Below, piece by piece: positions 1 to 7,997 of a DNA stretch of 41,899 bases. Below the pieces are notes generated by a model. It made no database searches, was not told the DNA's origin, and saw only the letters and a list, made by a program, of their open reading frames with translations. The first letter of the stretch is position 1. Each line of letters begins with the position of its first letter. The stretch is from an uncultured Mycoplasmatota bacterium. Lineage in GTDB: Bacteria; Bacillota_I; Bacilli_A; RF39; UBA660. Where the stretch lies: the NCBI GenBank assembly GCA_900548725.1, contig URLV01000009.1, positions 1-41,899 of the forward strand. Direction: 5' to 3'. Position numbers and translations under genes: made by a program.

Positions 1-1175
1 TAATAGAAAATAATTATTTAGATAGTGATAAAAATTCTGGAGAATATATTAGTCCACTAGATAATAGTGATATGAAAAATCAATGTGTTTATGTTTATAA
101 AAAGAATAATCGAGTTTTCTCTTATTTTGCTGATGAAGATGGAAAAGGTTGTTACAATGATAATGAAGAACAAGATACACAAACAGAAATATTAGTTGAT
201 GTAATAATTAACAGTGCAAAAAAGGCAAAAGATACAAGTGATACAGTAAGAACTGTTTATCAAGAAAAGCCAACTACAACTCCAGGAAAAGAAATATCAA
301 CAGAAATAGAAAAAACACTTTCAATAACACAAGATGATTACGGAGATAGTTATTATTTTAGAGGAAATGTAATAGATAATTTTGTAAATTATGCTGGAAT
401 GTGTTGGAGAGTGGTAAGAATTGAAGGTGATAAAAGCACAAAAATGATACTAGCATCAGAAAATATTTGCAATGATGTAAATGTTACAACATCAAGCGGA
501 ATTGCAAGAGAAAGTGCAATTTATGGATATAGTAATTTTGCTAAAAAACATAATGATTATGTTTCTAGTCCTAGTGATAACGAAATTAGTGCCAGAACAA
601 AATTAAATAATTGGTATGAAGAAAAAATTGCAAATAATAAAGAAATCACAGAATATACTAAATCATTACTTAAAACAGATGATTGGTGTATAGGAGATAG
701 AGTATCCGCTTATTACAATGAAAATAGTTCATTAAAAGTAGGAGACGCAAATGATTTATCACTTAGAAAATATTATTTTTATTATAGTGCGTATAAAAGG
801 ACACAAATAGATTTAAACGCATCATTAAAATGTGATGGTAGCAAAGAAAAATCTGGTGAAATAGATGAAAATATAGTAGGAATGCTAAATGTAGATGAAG
901 TTGTATTTGCTGGTGCAACAGGTGCGCCAAATTCTACATATTATTTAAACAAAAATGCCATGATTAACATGATTAATTGGTGGACATTATCTCCTAGAAA
1001 TTCGAGAAATGGATATGATACTGCAATTGCTATTAGCGGAAGTGGAGCATTAGCTGGTGACCAAGTTTATCTAACTTACAGTGCTATTCGACCAACAATT
1101 ACCCTTAGGGCTGATACTAAAATTTCTTCCGGAAATGGAACAGTAAATAACGCATACACAATAACTACTAATTAG
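1..1175 (+). CDS. Pseudopilin-like surface/secreted protein, 5' end outside window
   Basis: The reading frame is open from base 3 leftward off the window, so the Met at 72 is internal. Residues encoded before it (NNYLDSDKNSGEYISPLD) match the stretch that follows the pilin helix in the complete paralogue at 2583-4427, so the missing part is probably the type IV pilin-like N-terminus. The visible part has a Cys-containing segment, a linker with TTTPG, then a domain with YGDSYYFRG, AGMCWRVVRIEG, WWTLSPR and RPTITLRAD. These blocks recur in the paralogues at 2583 and 33776. I infer an extracellular protein carried on a pseudopilin stem; ligand and role are unknown. A structured hairpin follows, then a separate promoter for ftsQ, so it is transcribed apart from ftsQ. 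Confidence 0.75.
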   Translation, partial: IENNYLDSDKNSGEYISPLDNSDMKNQCVYVYKKNNRVFSYFADEDGKGCYNDNEEQDTQTEILVDVIINSAKKAKDTSDTVRTVYQEKPTTTPGKEISTEIEKTLSITQDDYGDSYYFRGNVIDNFVNYAGMCWRVVRIEGDKSTKMILASENICNDVNVTTSSGIARESAIYGYSNFAKKHNDYVSSPSDNEISARTKLNNWYEEKIANNKEITEYTKSLLKTDDWCIGDRVSAYYNENSSLKVGDANDLSLRKYYFYYSAYKRTQIDLNASLKCDGSKEKSGEIDENIVGMLNVDEVVFAGATGAPNSTYYLNKNAMINMINWWTLSPRNSRNGYDTAIAISGSGALAGDQVYLTYSAIRPTITLRADTKISSGNGTVNNAYTITTN

Positions 1176-1190
1176 AAAATTAAAAAAACT

Positions 1191-1227
1191 ACAACATTTT
1201 TACTTAATCTTTAAGTTACTATGTTGT
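1191..1227 (+). other. Nested hairpin between pseudopilin gene and ftsQ
   Basis: ACAACAT (1191-1197) pairs with ATGTTGT (1221-1227), and inside the loop ACTTAA (1202-1207) pairs with TTAAGT (1211-1216). No T-run follows, so it is not a textbook intrinsic terminator. It may slow or end transcription from the upstream gene, or act as an RNA end-protecting structure. Confidence 0.4.
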
Positions 1228-1253
1228 GGATGATGTTTGTCATATGATATAAT
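1224..1253 (+). promoter_or_regulatory. Promoter for ftsQ-queH (extended -10)
   Basis: A perfect TATAAT at 1248-1253 is preceded by TGA (1245-1247), giving an extended -10. The best -35 is a weak TTGTGG at 1224-1229, 18 bp upstream. It lies 28 bp before the ftsQ start. Confidence 0.7.
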
Positions 1254-1280
1254 AAAAGAAATAATAAAGTAGGGATATAA

Positions 1281-1994
1281 ATGAAAAAAAAGGTAAAAAA
1301 AAGATTAAATAAAAAAAGAACTCTAGTATTCTTATTATTTATTTATATTATAGGTTTTAGTATATATTGTTTTATAAGTAAACCAATAAAACATATAGAA
1401 ATAAAAGGTAATAATATTGTAAAAGATAGTGAAATATTAAGAGTATCTAATTTAAAAGATTACCCATCATTTTTTAAATATCCAAATTATATATTAGAAA
1501 AGAAAATAAAAAATATAGAATTAATAAATGATGTAAAAGTAAAAAAATGGTTTGGATTAAAAATAATTATAGAAGTTAAAGAAAATAAAATATTATTTTA
1601 TTATAAAGACAAAAATAAAATAGTATTAAGTAATGGAAATATTATTGATAATAAATATAATGATATAGTTGGTATACCAATATTAATTAATGATATAGAT
1701 AAAGATATATTTAAAAAATTTGTAAATAATTTTAGTGAATTAAATGATAATGTATTATATGAAATGAATAATATAGAATACTATCCACAAGTTGATAATA
1801 ATGGTGAAGTATTAACTAATGATAGATTTAAAATAATAATGAATGATAGTAATACTATTATAGTTAATTCTAAATCAGTAAGTACTTTAAATAAATATAA
1901 TGATATTTATGCTTCACTAAATGGAAAGTTTGGTACTATAAATTTAGATTCAAATAAGTTAGAGAATTTAGTATTTATACCATACGAGGGTTAA
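1281..1994 (+). CDS. ftsQ: Cell division protein FtsQ/DivIB
   Basis: A bitopic division protein that works with DivIC and FtsL at the septum to activate septal peptidoglycan synthesis. The 237 residues begin with a very basic cytoplasmic tail (KKKVKKRLNKKR), one membrane helix at about 14-33 and a POTRA-like domain from about 36 (IKHIEIKGNNIVKDSEIL). The following beta-rich region includes KWFGLKIIIEVKEN and resembles the FtsQ beta domain. It has the typical length of a short DivIB. The start follows AGTAGGGA at a normal distance. The gene has its own extended -10 promoter and is only 2 bp from queH, so the two are cotranscribed. The usual mur/ftsZ neighbours are absent here. Confidence 0.85.
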   Translation: MKKKVKKRLNKKRTLVFLLFIYIIGFSIYCFISKPIKHIEIKGNNIVKDSEILRVSNLKDYPSFFKYPNYILEKKIKNIELINDVKVKKWFGLKIIIEVKENKILFYYKDKNKIVLSNGNIIDNKYNDIVGIPILINDIDKDIFKKFVNNFSELNDNVLYEMNNIEYYPQVDNNGEVLTNDRFKIIMNDSNTIIVNSKSVSTLNKYNDIYASLNGKFGTINLDSNKLENLVFIPYEG

Positions 1995-1996
1995 TT

Positions 1997-2590
1997 ATGA
2001 ATTACGATGTAGAAATGATGAAAATAATAGATAAATTAGAATATAGACCGAAATTATTATTACATTCTTGTTGTGCTCCTTGTTCTACAACATGTATAGA
2101 AAGATTAAAAGATTATTTTGATATTACTATAATATATTATAATCCAAATATAGAACCATTTGAAGAATATGAAAAAAGAAAAAAAGAACAAATAAGAATA
2201 ATAAAAATGTATAATTTAAATTATTTAGATTGTGATTATGATAATGATTTATTTCATGAAATGTCTAATGGTTTAGAAAATGTTCCTGAACGTGGAATAC
2301 GATGTCATAAATGTTATAGATTAAGATTAGAATATGTTTGTAAAGTTGCAAAAGAAAAAGAGTTTGATTATTTTGGAACAACATTAACAGTTAGTCCATA
2401 CAAACTAAGTAAAGTAATTAATGAGATAGGCTATGAGTTAGAGAATATATATAATGTTAAGTATTTACCAAGTGATTTTAAGAAACAAGAAGGTTATAAA
2501 AAATCAATTGAGTTATCAGATAAATATAATTTATATAGACAAAATTATTGTGGATGTATTTATTCTAGGAAGGGTGATATAAATGAATAA
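1997..2590 (+). CDS. queH: Epoxyqueuosine reductase QueH
   Basis: Catalyses the last step of queuosine synthesis, reducing epoxyqueuosine to queuosine in the wobble position of tRNAs with GUN anticodons. It is the cobalamin-independent alternative to QueG. The 197-residue protein has HSCCAPCS near the N-terminus (Cys25-Cys26), RCHKCYRLR (Cys103, Cys106) and YCGC (Cys185, Cys187). In the family, the first four cysteines hold an Fe-S cluster and the last pair is a redox disulfide. All six are present, so it should be active. It lies between ftsQ and a pseudopilin gene and overlaps the latter by 8 bp, which suggests translational coupling. No other queuosine genes are visible, so the organism may salvage a precursor. 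Confidence 0.9.
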   Translation: MNYDVEMMKIIDKLEYRPKLLLHSCCAPCSTTCIERLKDYFDITIIYYNPNIEPFEEYEKRKKEQIRIIKMYNLNYLDCDYDNDLFHEMSNGLENVPERGIRCHKCYRLRLEYVCKVAKEKEFDYFGTTLTVSPYKLSKVINEIGYELENIYNVKYLPSDFKKQEGYKKSIELSDKYNLYRQNYCGCIYSRKGDINE

Positions 2591-4427
2591 AAAAGGATTT
2601 ACATTAGTTGAATTACTTGCAGTTATAGTAGTTTTGGGTTTAGTAATTACTATAACTGCAACAAAGGGTTTTGGTGCTTTTGATAACACAAAAAAGGCTA
2701 TAACAAAACAAAATTTAAAAGCAATAAAAGAAGCGGCAAACGTATTAGCAGAACAAATAGATAATTGTGATGACGATATCGATGATGAATTGTGGAAGAC
2801 TGGAGAAGGAGATAAAAATTTAGCAGATAAAAATAGGGTAAATCACACTTGTGATGCTTTAAAAGAAAAAATGGCATCAGATAAATGCTTAGATGTTACT
2901 GTAGATTATTTAATAACTAACAAATATTTAAGTGAAAATAAAGATTTTGAAAATTTAAAAGATAAAACAGTAAGACTATGTAAAGAAGATAATAAGATAG
3001 TAATTGATACAAGCAAAATAGAAAATATTGAAAATGACGTAGCGACAACTACTAAAACAACTACTACCACGGTAACAACGACGACGGCTCATGTAGATCC
3101 GTGTAAGAATATTGAGTTTGATAAATCAACTTTAGCATATAAATTAATATGTGATGCAAAATCAAATACATATTCTACATCAAGTGCAACTTATAGAGAT
3201 AAACCTGTAACAAGTCCTGGTGCCGAAGTTTCTCAAAGATATTTAAATCAAGTTTCAATAAGTGATAAGATTACTAGTAATTTAACATATAATTATAAAA
3301 ATAACTATGTTACTTATGGTACAAAATATACAATAAATGAAAAAACAGGTAAATTTACAATAACAGATAAGAAAATATGTAAATATAGTGATAACTGTAT
3401 TAATGATGCAATAAAAAAATATGGATACGTATATACTAATTCATATTATGGATCATCAACTAATGTAATGAGTGTCGATAGTAATAAGCTATATAAGTTA
3501 ATTAGACAGGATATACCTGTAGATAATAATAGTTATACAATTGAATTTTATTCTTTAAGTTCAAGTCCGTATAATTATGAAAGTACGCTTTCAAAAACAG
3601 AAGATAATTATGGAGAATCATATTATTATAGAGGTGGAGTTACTAATAATTATATTAATTTTGCAGGAATGTGTTTTAGAATAGTTAGAATACAAGGTAA
3701 TGGTAGTATAAAATTAATACTTGAAGATAAAAATACAACATGTGAAAATGCTACAGGAGAATATAGTATTGGAGAATATAGTTATGGTGTTGATAAAAGC
3801 AATAAAAATAATTATGAAAATTATTATAGAAAAATGATTTTTATAAATAATAATTCAACAACTGATACAATAGATAAAGGGTTTGAAAATTTCCAAACCA
3901 CAAAATTAAATAATGTTTTAAACAAATTGGATTATGGTTCTTGGTGTTTTGATAATTCTGGATATTCTGATCCAAAAGGGACTAATAAATTAACTAGTTT
4001 TATTGACTCATACAAAAAAGGAACTGACATATATTATGGTGCAAATACTAGAATAGCAACAAAAAAACCATCTTTAAAATGTAATGTTTCATTTACTACA
4101 AAATATTATAATAGAAAAAATATGTATGTAGGAACACTAACAGCTGATGAAGTAATATATGCAGGTGCAAAATATAAGGAAGATAATACAACATACTATT
4201 TAAATAATGGAAAGAGTTATACATGGTGGACTTTATCACCACATATGTTTACTGATAAAAAAGATGGGGAGGACCATATTTATCATGTATTATCTAATTC
4301 TAATATTAATTGTATTGCGTGTGCAGTAGGATATAAGTCATATGCTAGACCAGCTATAATATTAAAAGCTAATACTAGTTATTTAAGTGGAGATGGAACA
4401 AAAACAAATCCATTTAATATAAATTAG
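2583..4427 (+). CDS. Type IV pilin-like (pseudopilin) protein with large C-terminal domain
   Basis: The N-terminus MNKKG-FTLVELLAVI is a class III (prepilin peptidase) signal: cleavage would follow Gly5, leaving Phe1 and Glu5 of a mature pilin helix. After the helix comes a Cys-containing segment, a Thr-rich linker (TTTKTTTTTVTTTT, about 157-170) and a C-terminal region of over 400 residues. That region contains YGESYYYRG, AGMCFRIVRIQG, WWTLSPH and RPAIILKA, the blocks seen in the paralogue at 1-1175. Compared with that copy it carries an extra segment of roughly 100 residues before YGESYYYRG. At 614 residues it is far longer than a normal pilin. I infer a cell-surface or secreted protein displayed by a type IV pilus or Com-like machine, which is not encoded here. 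Possible ligand binding by the C-terminal domain is inference. Confidence 0.8.
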   Translation: MNKKGFTLVELLAVIVVLGLVITITATKGFGAFDNTKKAITKQNLKAIKEAANVLAEQIDNCDDDIDDELWKTGEGDKNLADKNRVNHTCDALKEKMASDKCLDVTVDYLITNKYLSENKDFENLKDKTVRLCKEDNKIVIDTSKIENIENDVATTTKTTTTTVTTTTAHVDPCKNIEFDKSTLAYKLICDAKSNTYSTSSATYRDKPVTSPGAEVSQRYLNQVSISDKITSNLTYNYKNNYVTYGTKYTINEKTGKFTITDKKICKYSDNCINDAIKKYGYVYTNSYYGSSTNVMSVDSNKLYKLIRQDIPVDNNSYTIEFYSLSSSPYNYESTLSKTEDNYGESYYYRGGVTNNYINFAGMCFRIVRIQGNGSIKLILEDKNTTCENATGEYSIGEYSYGVDKSNKNNYENYYRKMIFINNNSTTDTIDKGFENFQTTKLNNVLNKLDYGSWCFDNSGYSDPKGTNKLTSFIDSYKKGTDIYYGANTRIATKKPSLKCNVSFTTKYYNRKNMYVGTLTADEVIYAGAKYKEDNTTYYLNNGKSYTWWTLSPHMFTDKKDGEDHIYHVLSNSNINCIACAVGYKSYARPAIILKANTSYLSGDGTKTNPFNIN

Positions 4428-4441
4428 AAAGGATCAAAATT

Positions 4442-4870
4442 ATGAATAATAAATATATTAAATATATATCAATAATAATATTTTCTATATTCTTTCTTGT
4501 TGGTTGTGGTATCAAAAAAGAAAAAATAGAAAAAAAAGACAACATAAAAAATGATAACAAAGTTGAAATTGTAGAAAATCAAGTTGAATTATCATTAGAT
4601 ACATTAATTAATGCACTAAACACTTGTAACGATGAAGCAAAATCTTATGAAACTTTAAAGATGTTTATTGTAGACTTAGAAAATATGGAAATTAATAGTT
4701 GTTATGAATTATATAATAATATAAATAATAATGATGAAGGTAGATTAGTTAATATAAATGAATTAATATCTAACGGATTGATTACGAACTTTAATGAAGA
4801 GGAAATAAATAATTTTAATAAAAAGATTATATGTGATTCCATTAATAAAATTTGTTTATTATTTCAATAG
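4442..4870 (+). CDS. Small lipoprotein, function unknown
   Basis: 142 residues with a lipoprotein signal: basic start, hydrophobic core and the lipobox LVGC with Cys22 as the lipidated residue. The mature part is charged, starts with a Lys/Glu-rich tether and has four more cysteines (in NTCND, NSCYE, IICDS and KICLL) that could form disulfides. I do not recognise a family. It starts 14 bp after the pseudopilin gene and is followed by a strong terminator, so it belongs to that transcription unit and may assist the pseudopilin-like protein at the cell surface. That link rests only on position. Confidence 0.75.
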   Translation: MNNKYIKYISIIIFSIFFLVGCGIKKEKIEKKDNIKNDNKVEIVENQVELSLDTLINALNTCNDEAKSYETLKMFIVDLENMEINSCYELYNNINNNDEGRLVNINELISNGLITNFNEEEINNFNKKIICDSINKICLLFQ

Positions 4871-4895
4871 TTAGGATAAAATAATGATGCTGTGG

Positions 4896-4920
4896 AACGT
4901 GCTATATGTACGTTTTTTTT
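4896..4920 (+). terminator. Intrinsic terminator
   Basis: AACGTGC (4896-4902) pairs with GTACGTT (4908-4914) across a TATAT loop, with one G-U pair, followed by a run of eight T (4913-4920). It closes the ftsQ-to-lipoprotein unit. Confidence 0.85.
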
Positions 4921-5015
4921 ATTAATATAAAATTTGAATATAAGAAAAAATTACATCCAATTTTTAATATTTGCACTTCAGATTTTTATTATTTGTAAAA
5001 AAATAAAAAAAGTTT

Positions 5016-5090
5016 AAAAAAATTTTAAAAAAATGCAAGAAAAAAAAAGGAAAAACAAAAAAATACATAATAATATATAGTGAGGGGAGA
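5016..5090 (+). promoter_or_regulatory. Leader/promoter element, copy A (bacteriocin locus)
   Basis: This stretch shares long blocks with 16271-16341: TTAAAAAAATGC, GAAAAAAAAGGAAAAACAAA and ATAATATATAGTGA followed by GGG. ATAATATATAG probably includes the -10 and the GAGGGGAG just before the start codon at 5097 is the ribosome site. Copy A lacks the GGAAAAA/TTTTTCC hairpin that copy B has. Two copies 11 kb apart in front of unrelated genes suggest a common regulator or a mobile regulatory cassette. Confidence 0.55.
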
Positions 5091-5096
5091 AAAAAT

Positions 5097-7079
5097 ATGA
5101 AAAAATATTATGAAGTTTTACAAGAAGAAAATTGTGACTGTGGAATATGTTGTTTATCTTCAATAATAAAATATTATAAAGGTGATATTCCACTAGAAAC
5201 ATTAAGAATTAATACTAATACAAGTAGTGAAGGTTGCAATGCCTATGATTTAGTAAATTATGCAAAAAAGATTGGATTTAATGTTATATCAAAAAAAATA
5301 AAGTATATTAAAAATGAAAGATTTCCTCTAATTGCACATCTAAAACTAGATAATAATCTATTCCACTTTGTAGTAGTTTATGAATTCAATAATAATTATG
5401 TGTTAGTAATGGATCCTTCTATAGGTTTAAAAAAAATAAAGCTTAATAAATTCAATGAATTATTTACGGGTGTAATATTGTATTTTGAACCTATATCAAC
5501 AATTGTAAAATATAAAAAGAATAAATTCATATCTAAAAAAATAATAGAATTTATTAAAAAAAATAAAACAATATTTTCAATAATGTTAATAATAAGTTTT
5601 ATTATACTATTGTTATCTTTAATAAATAATATCTCAATAAAATTATTAAGTAACAATTTAAAAAATGTATATATTTTATTCTTAATAATATTTATATTAA
5701 ATTTATTAATATATTTAAAAAGAAGTATATTATTAAAAATTAATATAAACTTTAATAATAATATATTAATTAAATTTATAAAACACATATTTAATCTCCC
5801 TTTAAATTATTTAAAGTTAAAACAGAAAGGAGAAATAATTACTAGATTTAATGAATTAAATGATTTATCAAAAAATATATTAGATTATATAATCGAATTA
5901 ATATTTAATATTATTTTATTATTGAACCTCCTTCTAGTAATAATTATTTATACTCAAAAATTATCTATAATATTATTTATTATTTCATTAATTTATTTAA
6001 TATATAACATAATAATTTATAAAAAACTAATAAATAAAATTAGATATTTAGTTAGTATTGATGAATCTTATAATTCAAATATAATAGATTATATTACAAA
6101 ATTTACTACTATTAAACACTTAAATAACTATAAATATTTTATTGATAATACAAAAAATATATTAGAAGAAAAAAATACAGTATTTAAAAGCATTAATAAA
6201 AAAGTATATAAAGTAGATTTTATAAATAAAGTAATAATTGACTTAACACAACTATTAGTACTTTATTATATAATAAAAAATAATATTAATATAACTAATG
6301 GTTTATTAATATATATGCTTATATGTTATTATATTAATCTTTTAAAACAAATAATAGATTACTATCCATCTTTCATATTATATAAATCTATAATTAATAA
6401 AAATAATGATTTTATATCTATTAATTTAGATAAGAAAAAAGATATATCTATTAATAATTATGAAATTAAAATTAATAACTTAAATTATGATATTAATGGA
6501 AAATATATTATTAAAAATTTGAATTATGTAATTAAAGAGAATGATAAAATATTTATAAGTGGTCCATCTGGTATAGGTAAGAGTACATTACTTAAAATGT
6601 TAAGTAATGAGATTATAAATTATGAAGGTGATATTTTAATAAATAATAAATTAGTTTCTAACTATAATTTGACTAATGTAGTAAGTTATGTTTCTCAAGA
6701 TGAAGAGTTGTTTAATGATACAATATTAAATAATTTAACTCTAAGAAAAGAAATGGACAAAGAACTTTTAAATAATGTTATAAGAATTTGTAAATTAGAT
6801 ACTATAAATATCATAAAAAGTGTTGGATTAGATAGTTTTATTATTAATAATAATTCTTTAAGTGGAGGAGAAAAAAATAGAATTATTTTAGCTAGAGGAT
6901 TAATTTATTCAAAAAAAATAATTATACTAGATGAAGTATTAAAAGAAGTTGATTATAATCTAGAAGTAACTATTTTAAAAGATATTTTAGAATATTTTAA
7001 AGATAGAACTATTATTTATGTAAGTCATAAAAATGTTAGTAATTTATTTGATAAAGTTTTAACTTTTAGAAAGGAGTAA
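5097..7079 (+). CDS. Peptidase C39 bacteriocin ABC exporter
   Basis: A bifunctional exporter: the N-terminal papain-like domain cuts double-glycine leaders and the ABC part pumps the mature peptide out. The C39 domain shows Gln9, catalytic Cys15 in CDCGICC, His90 (FHFVVV) and Asp106 (DPSIG). Hydrophobic helices occupy about 155-420. The nucleotide-binding domain has Walker A GPSGIGKST (489-497), a Q-loop (YVSQDEELF), signature LSGGE (588-592), Walker B IIIILDE ending in Glu613 and an H-loop (VSHK). At 660 residues it is slightly shorter than the usual 700 or so, but all motifs are present. The two short leader-peptide genes begin 2 bp downstream and are the obvious substrates. No separate accessory (LcnD/MesE-like) protein is seen. 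Confidence 0.92.
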   Translation: MKKYYEVLQEENCDCGICCLSSIIKYYKGDIPLETLRINTNTSSEGCNAYDLVNYAKKIGFNVISKKIKYIKNERFPLIAHLKLDNNLFHFVVVYEFNNNYVLVMDPSIGLKKIKLNKFNELFTGVILYFEPISTIVKYKKNKFISKKIIEFIKKNKTIFSIMLIISFIILLLSLINNISIKLLSNNLKNVYILFLIIFILNLLIYLKRSILLKININFNNNILIKFIKHIFNLPLNYLKLKQKGEIITRFNELNDLSKNILDYIIELIFNIILLLNLLLVIIIYTQKLSIILFIISLIYLIYNIIIYKKLINKIRYLVSIDESYNSNIIDYITKFTTIKHLNNYKYFIDNTKNILEEKNTVFKSINKKVYKVDFINKVIIDLTQLLVLYYIIKNNINITNGLLIYMLICYYINLLKQIIDYYPSFILYKSIINKNNDFISINLDKKKDISINNYEIKINNLNYDINGKYIIKNLNYVIKENDKIFISGPSGIGKSTLLKMLSNEIINYEGDILINNKLVSNYNLTNVVSYVSQDEELFNDTILNNLTLRKEMDKELLNNVIRICKLDTINIIKSVGLDSFIINNNSLSGGEKNRIILARGLIYSKKIIILDEVLKEVDYNLEVTILKDILEYFKDRTIIYVSHKNVSNLFDKVLTFRKE

Positions 7080-7081
7080 TT

Positions 7082-7225
7082 ATGGTACTAGAAAATCAAG
7101 AACTAAAAATGACTATCGGTGGTGGTAGTGGTAAGAAAGTTGGAATAGGAATTATTATTGCTGCTCTAGGAAGTTTCATTGTTGGTATAGTTGATGGATT
7201 TTTAAGACCATTGAGATGTAACTAA
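7082..7225 (+). CDS. Bacteriocin-like peptide A with double-glycine leader
   Basis: A 47-residue ORF two bases after the exporter, with AAGGAG overlapping the end of that gene as ribosome site. The leader MVLENQELKMTIGG ends in Gly-Gly and has the Glu-Leu spacing typical of C39 substrates. The predicted core (GSGKKVGIG... ending RPLRCN) is Gly-rich and hydrophobic with a basic tail, a GKKVG (GxxxG) motif and one Cys next to the C-terminus. It overlaps the start of the next peptide gene by one base (TAATG), so the two are translated as a pair. Together they look like a class IIb two-peptide bacteriocin. Activity and target are inference. Confidence 0.8.
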   Translation: MVLENQELKMTIGGGSGKKVGIGIIIAALGSFIVGIVDGFLRPLRCN

Positions 7226-7380
7226 TGGAAAAAAATGAACTAAAAACTATAGTAGCAGGTGCTAGTTATACAAGCGGTAGTTTTCTTAATAGTTTAGTAA
7301 GACTAATAAATTCTTTCTTAGAATTAGGAAGAAATATTGGTAGTGCTATACATTATGCAATTTATAAAAAAACATGTTAA
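7225..7380 (+). CDS. Bacteriocin-like peptide B with AG-type leader
   Basis: A 51-residue ORF whose ATG shares its A with the stop of peptide A. The leader MEKNELKTIVAG fits ELxxIx(A/G)G, so the C39 domain should cut after Ala-Gly. The predicted core begins ASYTSGSFLN, has an amphipathic hydrophobic middle, a GRNIG (GxxxG) motif, a basic end and a terminal Cys (KKTC). GxxxG helices in both partners are a hallmark of two-peptide bacteriocins. The single Cys in each peptide could join them by a disulfide, which is inference. No immunity protein follows directly and the next gene is of a different family. Confidence 0.78.
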   Translation: MEKNELKTIVAGASYTSGSFLNSLVRLINSFLELGRNIGSAIHYAIYKKTC

Positions 7381-7406
7381 AAAGGATATATAATTATTCT
7401 TTTTTT

Positions 7407-7440
7407 CTATATAAAATTCATGTAAACAAACTTTATATAG
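7407..7440 (+). repeat. 9-bp inverted repeat
   Basis: CTATATAAA (7407-7415) and TTTATATAG (7432-7440) form a perfect inverted repeat with a 16-base spacer between the bacteriocin locus and the next gene. It could be a weak termination structure or an operator. No convincing intrinsic terminator with a distal T-run was seen for the bacteriocin operon. Confidence 0.4.
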
Positions 7441-7486
7441 ATTTACTTTTATTTATAACTTTAGTAAAATATATCTAGGAGTATTT

Positions 7487-7996
7487 ATGAAAAAAAGAAG
7501 TAAGATTATTTATTGGGGGTTAGTATTTTTCGTTGGATGTTTTTTAGGATGGATATATGAAGAATGTTTCTCAATTATAATAGAACATCAACTAGTAAAC
7601 AGAGGCTTTTTTTATGGTTGTTATTTACCGGTTTATGGCAGTGGTTCAGTCATTCTATTATTATTGTTAAAAAATTTAAAAAAATATCCAATACTAATAT
7701 TTCTCTTGTCAATAATTATTACTGGTATTGTAGAATATGTTACAGGAGATGTATTATTTCGCATATATCATAGAACTTGGTGGGATTATACAGGCTTATT
7801 TATGAACTTAAATGGATATGTTTGCTTAAGAAGTGTATTAAACTTTGCTGTATTAACACTACTTTTTATGTATATAGTTGAACCACTATTAAAAAAATTT
7901 ATTACAAAAAAGGAGAGAATGTCAACAATAATTACCATATCAATAGCAATAATATTTTCTATTGATATGATAATTACATTTACTACAAGATATTAA
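7487..7996 (+). CDS. Putative ABC transporter permease, PF06541-like membrane protein
   Basis: 169 residues with about five membrane helices. The conserved blocks of the PF06541 (CmpB-like, putative ABC-transporter type IV) family are visible: GWIYEECF at the first helix, NRGFFYGCYLPVYGSG, EYVTG, a WDYTG motif and NLNGYVCL. No function has been shown for the family; an integral membrane role is certain, transport is not. The ribosome site is CTAGGAG. It is 1 bp from cca and likely cotranscribed with it. Being just downstream of the bacteriocin peptides it could be mistaken for an immunity protein, but the family motifs argue for an unrelated membrane protein. Confidence 0.75.
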   Translation: MKKRSKIIYWGLVFFVGCFLGWIYEECFSIIIEHQLVNRGFFYGCYLPVYGSGSVILLLLLKNLKKYPILIFLLSIIITGIVEYVTGDVLFRIYHRTWWDYTGLFMNLNGYVCLRSVLNFAVLTLLFMYIVEPLLKKFITKKERMSTIITISIAIIFSIDMIITFTTRY

Positions 7997-7997
7997 T

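Noticed and set aside
5014..5202. Reverse-strand ORFs opposite real genes (for example 5014-5202, 11098-11460, 31800-32267, 37967-38563)
   Set aside because: They lie antisense to well-supported genes or A-rich leaders, lack ribosome sites, and their composition is the complement of the gene opposite.
7487..7996. Bacteriocin immunity protein
   Set aside because: It follows the peptides but has PF06541 family motifs and is spaced with cca instead; there is no positive evidence for immunity.
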